A stretch of DNA of 64,000 bases. Source: Stomorhina lunata (taxonomy: Eukaryota; Arthropoda; Insecta; Diptera; Rhiniidae). A program made the position numbers and the translations under genes. A model generated the notes under the pieces. That model had not been told where the DNA came from, ran no database searches, and saw only the letters and a program-made list of their open reading frames with translations. This document shows positions 55,901 to 64,000 of this stretch, piece by piece. The DNA is taken from NCBI GenBank assembly GCA_933228675.1, contig CAKOFX010000006.1:52501-116500 (forward strand), in the 5' to 3' direction. Each line of letters begins with the position of its first letter. Position 1 is the first letter of the stretch.

Positions 55901-57060
55901 AAAATTACTTCTTTTATAGCGTTGCCGATAAATATTTTTTTTTCTTACCGAATGCCTATCGAATACTGAATTAAAATCACAAATCAAGTAATAAGCCCAC
56001 AGAGAGCCGAAGTGTTGTCTTGTCGGATTTTATGGTGGTAGTTATTTTAGTTGGTAGTGATAGTTATTTTATCTAGTTATTTAAAACAGTCAAGAGCAAC
56101 AATTCATTTATTATAACTACCTAACAGGTATCATTGCCTTTGCACTAAGAACTAGAATCCACATTTTTGCAAAAGGGGGAATAAATAGCTTTAATTTTGC
56201 AAAAACTGAAATTTTGTCAATTTTTCTCGATTTAAACGCTATTTTTCAGATTTGGGACCTATGCGCTACGTGTTAACGTCCAATTCGACTAAAATTTTGT
56301 GGGTGGAAGTTTCTCACCAAATCTCACAATAATCCGACATGCACCCCTTGAAATTGGAAAATTTATTTTTTTTATACATTTGCAAACCCGCTATAATGCG
56401 TATATCAAGCAAAAAACTAAAATTTTGTAAAAATGAGCGAATTCACTAAATTGTGAATAAATTCGAATCTCATTTTGTTGCTATTATATGTCGCTATGCG
56501 ATAAAATAATAAATCTGGAAGTTTTTTGCCGTTTTCGATTTTTCATGATTTTTTAAAAACGAAAATTTTCGCCATTTTTACATAAGAAATATATTTTTTT
56601 CTTAAGTTTTTTATTATAACTCCGATACTATTGATCCGATTGAAACGCGATATATAGACGAATTAAAGGCTATGTAAATTTTAATTTTTTTGATTTTATT
56701 TTATTAATATTGGACTAGCAGTTTTTGAGTTATCATTAATTATTTGAAGAAACGTCTAAAAAAATTGCAATTTAAAAAAAAAAAAAATTTTTTAAATCTT
56801 GCCATAGAATTTAAAAATTTTACCATTTTTGTACTAAGTTAGCTATGATACATCAAATGTATATAGTGGTTACTCGAGCACATTTTTGCTGTTGACCTGT
56901 GTTATAGTACTTTTACCGAAAAAAACTGACTATTTTAACATGGCGATTTCATTGGAGGTAGTAGATGTCCGACCTAGCATGATTTTTCAACTAAATTAAA
57001 ATTAGTTTTTTATTAGTCAACTAAAAGATGGTTAATTTGTAGTTAGTTTATACATAATAT
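55901..57060. other. Unassigned AT-rich stretch
   Basis: No coding region. TTATAACTCCGATACTATTG and ATCCGATTGAAACGCGATAT resemble phrases common in insect interspersed repeats, but no second copy is in the window. Confidence 0.35.
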
Positions 57061-57312
57061 TTTAAAAAAAAGTAGCACTCAAGGAAATACTGCCTATACA
57101 ATTGTGTATAGAGCATATGCGAATTGGGTTACGTTCTTTGGAAAGGGGATAGTAGAGAAGCCAAAGGTGGTAAAAAGGAGAGACAAAGCTTTTTATTATT
57201 TAATAATGTACAACTGGAATTGATATTGCCGAGACCAGAGATCGAACCGAGGCTGAATATGATATGTTATGCTAAGTAGTCGACGCGATAACCATCAAAG
57301 CCACAGCACCTA
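57061..57312 (-). mobile_element. Second tRNA-derived SINE type (SINE-2)
   Basis: On the minus strand the head (57229-57312) has GTGGCTTTGATGGTTATCGC as an A-box-like stretch and CTCGGTTCGATCTCTGG as a B-box-like stretch, followed by a non-tRNA body that runs to about 57061. It differs from SINE-1. Only one copy is seen, so boundaries and repeat status are uncertain. Confidence 0.5.
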
Positions 57313-57745
57313 CAAAAATGGAAAAAATTAACCATATTATCAAATATAAAAAACAAAAGTCAAAATAGTAGACTAGCAATAAATGCAAAAAATACAACAA
57401 CTTCACTGCACAGAACATGATCACAATTTTTCGGCGAAATTCTGCATGACTTTGTAGTTAGCTTGTAGTTAGTTGTCAAAAAATTGAAAATAAATTGATT
57501 ACTTTCGTAGTTGACCGATTTTCATGCAGGATTTCTTTAAATTTCTCTGTTACTATCATCACAATCGCAAATTTGGGTATGTGTTAAGTTTGTTTGTAGT
57601 TTGCCGATCAAGTGACAAAGCATTTTACTCTTCGGATTGAAGACTTATAGTAATTCATCCATATCATTATATCATAATATTCCATAGTTAACAGATTAAG
57701 ACCAAAAATACCCCATATCTTATATTCTTAAACGAGCAATAATTG
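57313..57745. other. Unassigned AT-rich stretch
   Basis: It ends in a short (AT)n run at 57747-57763. No gene or shared repeat was seen. Confidence 0.35.
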
Positions 57746-59240
57746 TATATATATATATATATATCTCGAAAACGGCTCTAACGATTTTGATAAAATTTGA
57801 ACAGTCGGTATCTTTTTTGATGCATAGGTCGAAGAAGAAGGGACTTTTGGAACTTTTACCTCTAAGAGGGTAAAAACGGGTAAAAAGGGGAAAAAATCGA
57901 AAACGCTATGTCTCCTAAAGTAATAGGTATAGAAACAAAATTAAAATTACGTTTTAAACAGCTTTGAAAATAAGCGGACAGGTGTTTGGTACTTTTTTGA
58001 AACTATGTCCGATAGGGGGTAAAAAAGGGAGAAAATAGTTTTTTTTTTGGCACCTTTTTAACCCACTCTTATATTTTAAACTAAAGAATATAGAAAGAAA
58101 CTTGGTACTGCAATCAATAGATGTAAAAAAAACATGAAACACGTATTTGGTACTTTTTTGATTTTGGAGCAAAAATGGGTAACAAAGGGATAAAATGATA
58201 ACTTAACATCTCCAAAGTAATATGAATAGGAACATTATACATTATGTTAAATGCGTTTTAACAAAATGTACCGAATTCAATTGGCACCAAAAAAGTACCA
58301 AATATACATATGGAACTTTTAGAAATTAGGGAATAAAAAGGGGGAAAAATTAGTATTATTTTAAACAAATGAATGTTTGTCTGTATGTATGTTCTTTATA
58401 GAATAGTAAACTGTGAATTTGATTGTGTTATGCTCTTTAGCGAAGATGTTGCGGATAAGCCGGCGAAGGTTTTAAAGTTGATAAGACTAATTTCCGACAG
58501 ATGGCGCCACTGAAAATTACTAAAAATTAATTACATCGTAAACTGTACATTTGATCATGCTATGATCTTTAGCAAAGTTGTAGCGCATGAGCCGACGAAG
58601 GCTTTTTAGTTGGTATGAATAATTTCCGACAGGTGGCGCTACAGAAACTTACTCAAAGTCAATTTAATCGTAATCTGTACATTTAATTATGCTACAATCT
58701 TTAGCAAAGTTGTTGCACATGAGCCGACGAAGGTTTCTTAGTTGGTATGAAGAAATTTCGACAGGTGGCGCTACTGAAATTTACTCAAAGTCAATTTAAT
58801 CGTATGCTGTACATTTAATCATGCTATAATCTTCAGCAAAGTTGTTACGGATAAGCCGAAGAAGGTTTATGAATAGGAATAAGCAAAGTCCGACAGGTGG
58901 CGCCACAGAAAACTACTCAAAATGAATTAAATCGTAAACTGTGCATTTGATCAGACTATAATCTTTAGCAAAGTTGTTGCGCATGAGTCGACAGAGGTTT
59001 CTGTTGATATGAATAATTTCCAAAATTATTCAAAATGAGTTAAACTGTAAACTATGCAAACTATGTGTTGGTAGGACAAAATAAATCAAATGATTCAAAA
59101 CTAACTGAATATTTCTACAATGTCTTTCCTCTAAATTTATTTTAGCACTTTATAATATAAAATATATAAAAACTTTAAAATTTTCCTCAAAATGCTTATC
59201 ATAAAGCTCCGAGCAAGGCTCGGTCTACCAGGTACTTTAG
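57746..59240 (+). mobile_element. Helentron-type INE with five 132-bp repeats
   Basis: The left part has AAAACGGCTCTAACGATTTT and TGTCTGTATGTATGTTCTTT, phrases common in insect Helentron-associated elements. Five tandem units follow, with ATCTTTAGCAAAGTTGTTGC-type anchors at 58433, 58565, 58697, 58829 and 58961: spacing exactly 132 each time. The 3' end contains CCGAGC-AAG-GCTCGG, a perfect hairpin shortly before ACTTTAGT, as in Helentron 3' ends. A smaller relative lies at 2104-2511. No reading frame. The 5' limit is uncertain; 58366 is an alternative start. Confidence 0.6.
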
Positions 59241-59349
59241 TCATTAAGTAAGTAAGTATTTAAAGTCGAATAGATGTTCCAAAGAATCTCATTAATATCA
59301 TACATCTTTAAAGGTCTTATCTCGTACTGCACAACCTAGAAGTAAATAT

Positions 59350-60552
59350 CCCTACAAGAAATGAATGACCGAAACTAATACACACAAAACATATCTGCTA
59401 ACACATTTAAACTTGACAAAACATATGGTCATCACTCGTGAGGATGTTTCTATCATCGTTAAACGTTTTATTTGCATGGTTGAATTTTTGACATTTTCTG
59501 AAAATTATTTTTGTGGCGTGCATTAACTTCGAAAAAAGAACTAAGAAAAAATATAATAAAAATAAAATTAAATTAAACAAACAATTTTTAAGTGTTTTAA
59601 AAACATAAAATAAAGTGAAGAAATAAAAGTGAAAAATATCAAATGTTTAGTTTCTTATGTTGTTTACTTTTTGTTCAATTAAATGCACATTTTTGTTATA
59701 TATTTATTTATACTTTTTTTTATTTGGCTGTATTTTTTATCCTTTTGTTATTTTATTATTTAAATAATATACCCTGCAAGAACAGTGACAGTCATTTTAC
59801 CAGTCATATAACCGATATTTGTGACAAAGTTTTCATCATCGCGTAAAACAAAGTTTCTATAATTTTATTAAGCTAATATGAGAAATGTGACCGAAACATT
59901 TGTGTACGTGTTATTTTGCATCTCTCTCTAACACACATTTTTTCGACCACAGATAATATATCTGAGCTGCTGACTCTAATGTTATTTACTAGTCAACATT
60001 TCTATATTATTGATCACAGATGAACGGTAAAGTTTGATAAATACTTCGTCAGCAATGAAATAGCTTGAGTCACAGGTGACCAGTAATGCTTGATGATAAC
60101 GTCGTCACTGTTGACGGACTTCTAATTTATATTATTTAAATAACAAAATAACAAAAGAATAACAAAATACAGTCAAATAAAACAAAATATAAATAAATGT
60201 ATAACAAAAATGTGCATTTAATTGAACAAAAAGTAAACAAGATCAGAAACTAAATTAAACAAAATTAAAATAAATTAAAATTACATTTGATATATCAATT
60301 TTTTAATTTTTCACATTATTTTATATATTTTAAAATTGTTTGTTTAATTTAATTTTATTTTTAGTATATTTTTCTTAGTTCTGCGCACCACAAAAATAAT
60401 TTTCAGAAAATGTAAAAAATTTACCCTACAAATAACTTGTTCAACGATGATGGAAACTTCTTCACGAGTGACGACCATATGTTTTGTCAAGTTTAAATGT
60501 GTTAGTAAATATGTTTTGTGTGTATTAGTTTCGGTCATTCATTTCTTGTAGG
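59350..60552. mobile_element. Foldback X with 420-bp arms
   Basis: Arm P (59350-59770) starts CCCTACAAGAAATGAATGAC. Its reverse complement P' (60126-60552) ends GGTCATTCATTTCTTGTAGG. Matching blocks run throughout the arms, such as AACACATTTAAACTTGACAA with TTGTCAAGTTTAAATGTGTT. Between P and P' lies Q, the left arm of foldback Y. No coding region; the 67-codon frame at 59643 is an arm artefact. Confidence 0.75.
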
Positions 60553-60947
60553 TTAACTATTTTGATGAAATATTATGTGTTTTTCTTTAAACTAGAAGTC
60601 CGTCAACAGTGGCGACGTAATCATCAAGCATTACTGGTTACCTGTGACTAAAGCTATTTCATTGCTGACGAAGTATTTCTCAAACTTTACCGGTCATCTG
60701 TGATCAATTATATAGGAATATTGACTAGTAAAAAACATTAGAGTGAATAGCTCAGATATATTATCTGTGTTCGAAAAAATGTGTGTGTTAGAGAGAGATG
60801 CAAAATCACACGTACACAAAACTTTCGGTCACATTTCTCATATTGGCTTAATAAAATGATAGAAACTTTGCTCTACGCGATGATGGAAACTTTGTCACTA
60901 ATGTCAGTCATATGACGGGTAAAATGGCTGTCACTGTTCTTGCAGGG
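59772..60947. mobile_element. Foldback Y with 350-bp arms, interleaved with X
   Basis: Arm Q (59772-60123) starts CCCTGCAAGAACAGTGACAG. Its reverse complement Q' (60594-60947) ends CTGTCACTGTTCTTGCAGGG. Q and Q' match over most of their length, including TCTCTCTAACACACATTTTT against its complement near 60790. The outer tips of X and Y share CCCTRCAAGAA, so both belong to related families. Confidence 0.75.
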
Positions 60948-61374
60948 ATCATAGACTAAATAAAAAAACAATTTTACCAACAACTCATTAAGATATCAAG
61001 CAACTAAGTGGAAGCAAAATATATTAATGGTACTACACTTATATGAAATTTGGTAGACTTAGTATCCTAAGCAGGAAAAAGAAACAACTTTGTAAGAAAA
61101 ATATAAAATTAATATATAATAATGTTATTTGAGTTGATTTTACTAACTCGGTATTGGGACACCCTAAGATATTTATAATCATGTAACATGCATTAAACAA
61201 TTTTCCATATTTTATATCTCTTTGAATCCTTTACTTAATCATATGCATGTTTTCCCAAATATGAAAAGCTCTTTTCAAGCTTTTAGAAATGTCATGAAGA
61301 AATGACAATAGAATCATCTGAATCCACAAGAGGTTAAATTAAATATTACAATAAACATAATATTTAAAACTATA
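60948..61374. other. Unassigned AT-rich stretch
   Basis: No gene or shared repeat was seen. Confidence 0.4.
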
Positions 61375-61540
61375 AACAAGTAAGAGTGTTATATTCGGCT
61401 GTACCGAATCTTATATACCCTTCATGAAGTTGTGTTAAATTTAGAAATATCTCTCATATATCAACGAGGGAACAGCTTATTCAAAATGTGGACCCAATTC
61501 GAAAAAAGTTGATACGCTAGTAGGTATTGACTGTAGATAT
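61375..61540 (-). mobile_element. INE-A, 3' module (extra copy, internally deleted)
   Basis: It starts AACAAGTAAGAGTGTTATAT, has the hairpin region, and jumps from CGCTAGTAGGTATT to GACTGTAGATAT, losing about 250 bases. The next INE-A terminus follows at once. Confidence 0.75.
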
Positions 61541-63320
61541 AACAAGTAAGAGTGTTATATTCGGCAGTGCCGAATCTTATATACCCACCATCAAGTTGTG
61601 TTAAATTTAGAAACATATCTCATATATCTACGAGGGTGCAAATTGGAAAAAAGTTGTTACGCTAGTTGGTATTGTTAGTAAAATATTTGGAATTACTTCG
61701 GTTTCAGTAGCTTTATAGTTCAACATTCAAAAGTATGTAAGTGGTTTCCCTAGTATTAATTTACTTTGAACAAAATTCACTATCGTAACCGGGTATGGTT
61801 TTACATTAATAAGTTGTTAAATACTTTTCCTTTAGCTTAATATTTAGTTAGGATAAAGTAGTTGATAGTAATACGAGTGGTCCATATATTTTGTTAGGAG
61901 GTCCTAGTGCATCTACCATATACAAATCTTAATATGCTGCTTGTACCTCAGAATCTTTTTGATTGTAGATATAAAAAAAGGGGATGTAATATATATATAA
62001 GAATTATAGCCCACTGGCTGGTATTTATATAAAGCTTATTTTTGCAAAATTTAGTGGTAATAGCTGTCATAGTTTCTAATTTAATAGCTTTTAACTGGCC
62101 TTTGCTAAAATTTTTGGTTTCCGTGAGTGTTTTTCACATGAAAGCTAAAGTCAAATATGGACGGATTCCTATAAAATTTGACAAATTGATCAAAAATTGC
62201 ATAAAACTTCCCTATTTTAAATTTAATCGTCATAGCTAATACAATTGTATTCAATTTATCAGCATTAATGTGTTTCCCGGGGCGGGGTTATATGGGAGCT
62301 CTAACTAAATTTGAACTGATTTTGTCCATTTTCAATGTATATCTTTTTCAAGATATCCAAAATACTTTTGTAAAATTTTGTCCCTCTAGCTCTTTTCGTT
62401 AAGGCGCTATCGTGCTTTTATCTGACGGACAGATGGACATAAACAACATTTTCTTTATGTATTTTTGTGTTTCCATAAGTTTTTTATATGGGAGCTATGG
62501 TCAAATGGTGACCGATTGTGACAAAATTTTGCACACTGGCTGGCATTGACATAAGACTTCCTTGTGCTTAATTTAGTCTTACTAGCTCTTGTAGTTAAGG
62601 AGCTATCACGATTTTATCTGACGGACAGACGGACATAAATCCCCTTTTCTTTTTGAATTTTTGTGTTTTCGTAAGTTTTTTATATGGGAGCTAGGTCAAA
62701 TGGTGACCGATTGCGACAAAATTTTGCACACTGGCTGGCATTGATATAAGACTTTTTTGTGCCAAATTTAGTGGTTATATCTGTTATACTTTTAGATTTA
62801 TTAGCATTTAAGTGTATTTTGGGTGAAATTTATTCTGTTTTCGTAAGTTTTTTGTATGGGAGCTATGGCTAAATGTGAACCGATTTCGATGAAATTGTAT
62901 ATGCTGCCTAGTGCTTACTTAAAACTTCTAGATACAAAATTTTGTCATCATAACTGTTATAATTTGTCATTTATTAGCAAATAAGCAATTAGCCTAGACA
63001 AGGTTATACGGGAGCTATGGTCAAATGCTAACCGATTTTGCCCAATTTCAATACCAAAATTTTCTCATAGATAAAGAATGTTTTTGCTAAGTTTCAGTTA
63101 ACTAGCTCCTTTCGTTTAGACGTTATCGTGATTTCAACAGACAGACAGACAGACAGACGGACAGACAGACGGACAGACAGACGGACATAGCTCAATCGTC
63201 TTAGAATTTCATAAGGATTCAGAATATATATCGTTTTTGATTTTTGAACCAATATTAAGGAAATTACAAACGGAATGACAATCTCAATATACCCCCCATT
63301 CTTTTTGATGGTGGGTATAA
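61541..63320 (-). mobile_element. INE-A, full-length (1780 bp)
   Basis: The 3' terminus AACAAGTAAGAGTGTTATAT at 61541 and the 5' end GATGGTGGGTATAA at 63320 are complete. Six modules with the core GGGAGCTATGGTCAAATG (or a variant) are visible at about 62139, 62288, 62485, 62681, 62853 and 63007. The tetranucleotide tract is at 63138-63186. Confidence 0.85.
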
Positions 63321-64000
63321 AAAAGGGGATGTAATATAAATATATAAGAATTATAGTTAAATTTTGACCGATTATAACAAAATTTTACACACTGACTAGT
63401 GTTTCTATAGAGCTTGTTCTTGGAAAATTTTCCTACAAAATTTGATATACTTCCTACAAAATTTGATATACTTCCTACAAAATTTGATATACTGACCAAT
63501 AGTTGCATAAAACTTCTCTATTCTAAATTTAGTCGTCATAGCTAATAGAAATGTATTCCACTTATCAGCATTAAGATGTTTCCCGGATCGGGGTTATATG
63601 GAGCTTTAACTTAATGTAAACCGATTTCGTCCATTTTCAAAATGCAACTTTTTTAAGATATCGCAAATAGTTTTTTAAAATTTTGTTCTTCTAGCTCTTT
63701 TCGTTAAGGCGCTATCGCGGTTTTATATGACGGACAGACGGACATAAGCCCCCATTTCTTTTTGTATTTTTGTGTTTCCGTAAGTTTTTTATATGGGATG
63801 TATGGTCAAATGGTGACCGATTGTGACAAAATTTTGCATACTGGCTGGTATTCAAATATATTGGCATTTAAGTGTATTTCAGGTAGAATTTAGGCTGTTT
63901 TCGTAAGTTTTTTGTATGGGAGCTATGGTTATATGTGAACCGATGTTGATGAAATTTTATATGCTGCCTAGTACTTGTGTAAAACTTCTAGATACCAAAT
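63321..64000 (-). mobile_element. INE-A, next copy, cut by window edge
   Basis: It follows the previous 5' end directly and starts AAAGGGGATGTAATATAAAT. A 21-base unit (CTTCCTACAAAATTTGATATA) is repeated three times at 63428-63492, a local duplication absent from other copies. Confidence 0.75.

Noticed and set aside
59643..59846. Hydrophobic 67-codon frame in foldback arm X
   Set aside because: It is T-rich arm sequence spanning the P-Q junction; hydrophobicity follows from base composition.

Overview
This window looks like repeat-dominated, AT-rich nuclear DNA from a higher fly. A calyptrate such as a blowfly, flesh fly or muscid is my best guess, by inference only. The reasons are: no prokaryotic gene organisation; many copies of interspersed elements resembling the DINE-1/INE-1 (Helentron-associated) elements of Drosophila; several Tc1/mariner-superfamily transposases; tRNA-derived SINEs; a 5'-truncated LINE with jockey-type reverse transcriptase; hAT-, piggyBac- and Harbinger-like non-autonomous elements; and satellites. 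I found no host protein-coding gene, host tRNA, rRNA or CRISPR array. Every supportable coding region belongs to a mobile element.

Layout. 1-3.4 kb: a long inverted-repeat (foldback) element, a SINE cut by a satellite-bearing INE, and INE fragments. 4.4-5.3 kb: a truncated DD41D transposase. 5.8-8.5 kb: a dead DD37E element interrupted by a 1.5 kb Harbinger-like element. 8.9-17.2 kb: a block of INE copies in both orientations with a foldback at 12.2-12.9 kb. 17.2-21.9 kb: a BEL/Pao pol remnant, a 279-bp piggyBac-like MITE, a full-length INE and a palindromic INE end. 21.9-28.0 kb: INE copies carrying an intact DD37E transposon (22.3-23.6 kb), a 630-bp tetranucleotide array, and a SINE that itself holds a hAT-like insert. 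28-33.4 kb: INE copies and a TIR element. 33.95-37.23 kb: a hAT-like element with a LINE inserted in it. 37.4-39.1 kb: diverged INE modules. 39.6 kb: a second piggyBac-like MITE. 41.6-43.6 kb: a 31-bp minisatellite interrupted by a hammerhead-ribozyme-like segment. 43.7-46.7 kb: a TIR element and the third DD37E copy. 48.0-49.1 kb: a hAT foldback and a well-formed hammerhead ribozyme motif. 49.4-51.5 kb: SINE and Harbinger-like element. 52.2-55.5 kb: INEs. 55.6-57.3 kb: mariner remnant and a second SINE type. 57.7-60.95 kb: an INE with 132-bp repeats and two interleaved palindromes. 61.4-64 kb: INEs.

In these entries, 'INE-A' is a ~1.8 kb family that starts TATACCCACCATC and ends in a CGGCACAGCCG hairpin followed by CTTACTTGTT. 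'INE-B' is a related ~0.7-0.8 kb family that starts TATACCCTTCACCACC and also ends CTTACTTGTT. These names are mine. The insertion order can be read directly from nesting: for example, INE-A first, then SINE into INE-A, then a hAT-like element into the SINE. The best candidate for functional novelty is the hammerhead motif at 48967-49033, probably a trace of a Penelope-like retroelement. The only coding unit that looks intact is the DD37E transposase at 22451-23461. No computation was run: all alignments are by eye, and edges of unflanked repeats are approximate to about 10-20 bases.
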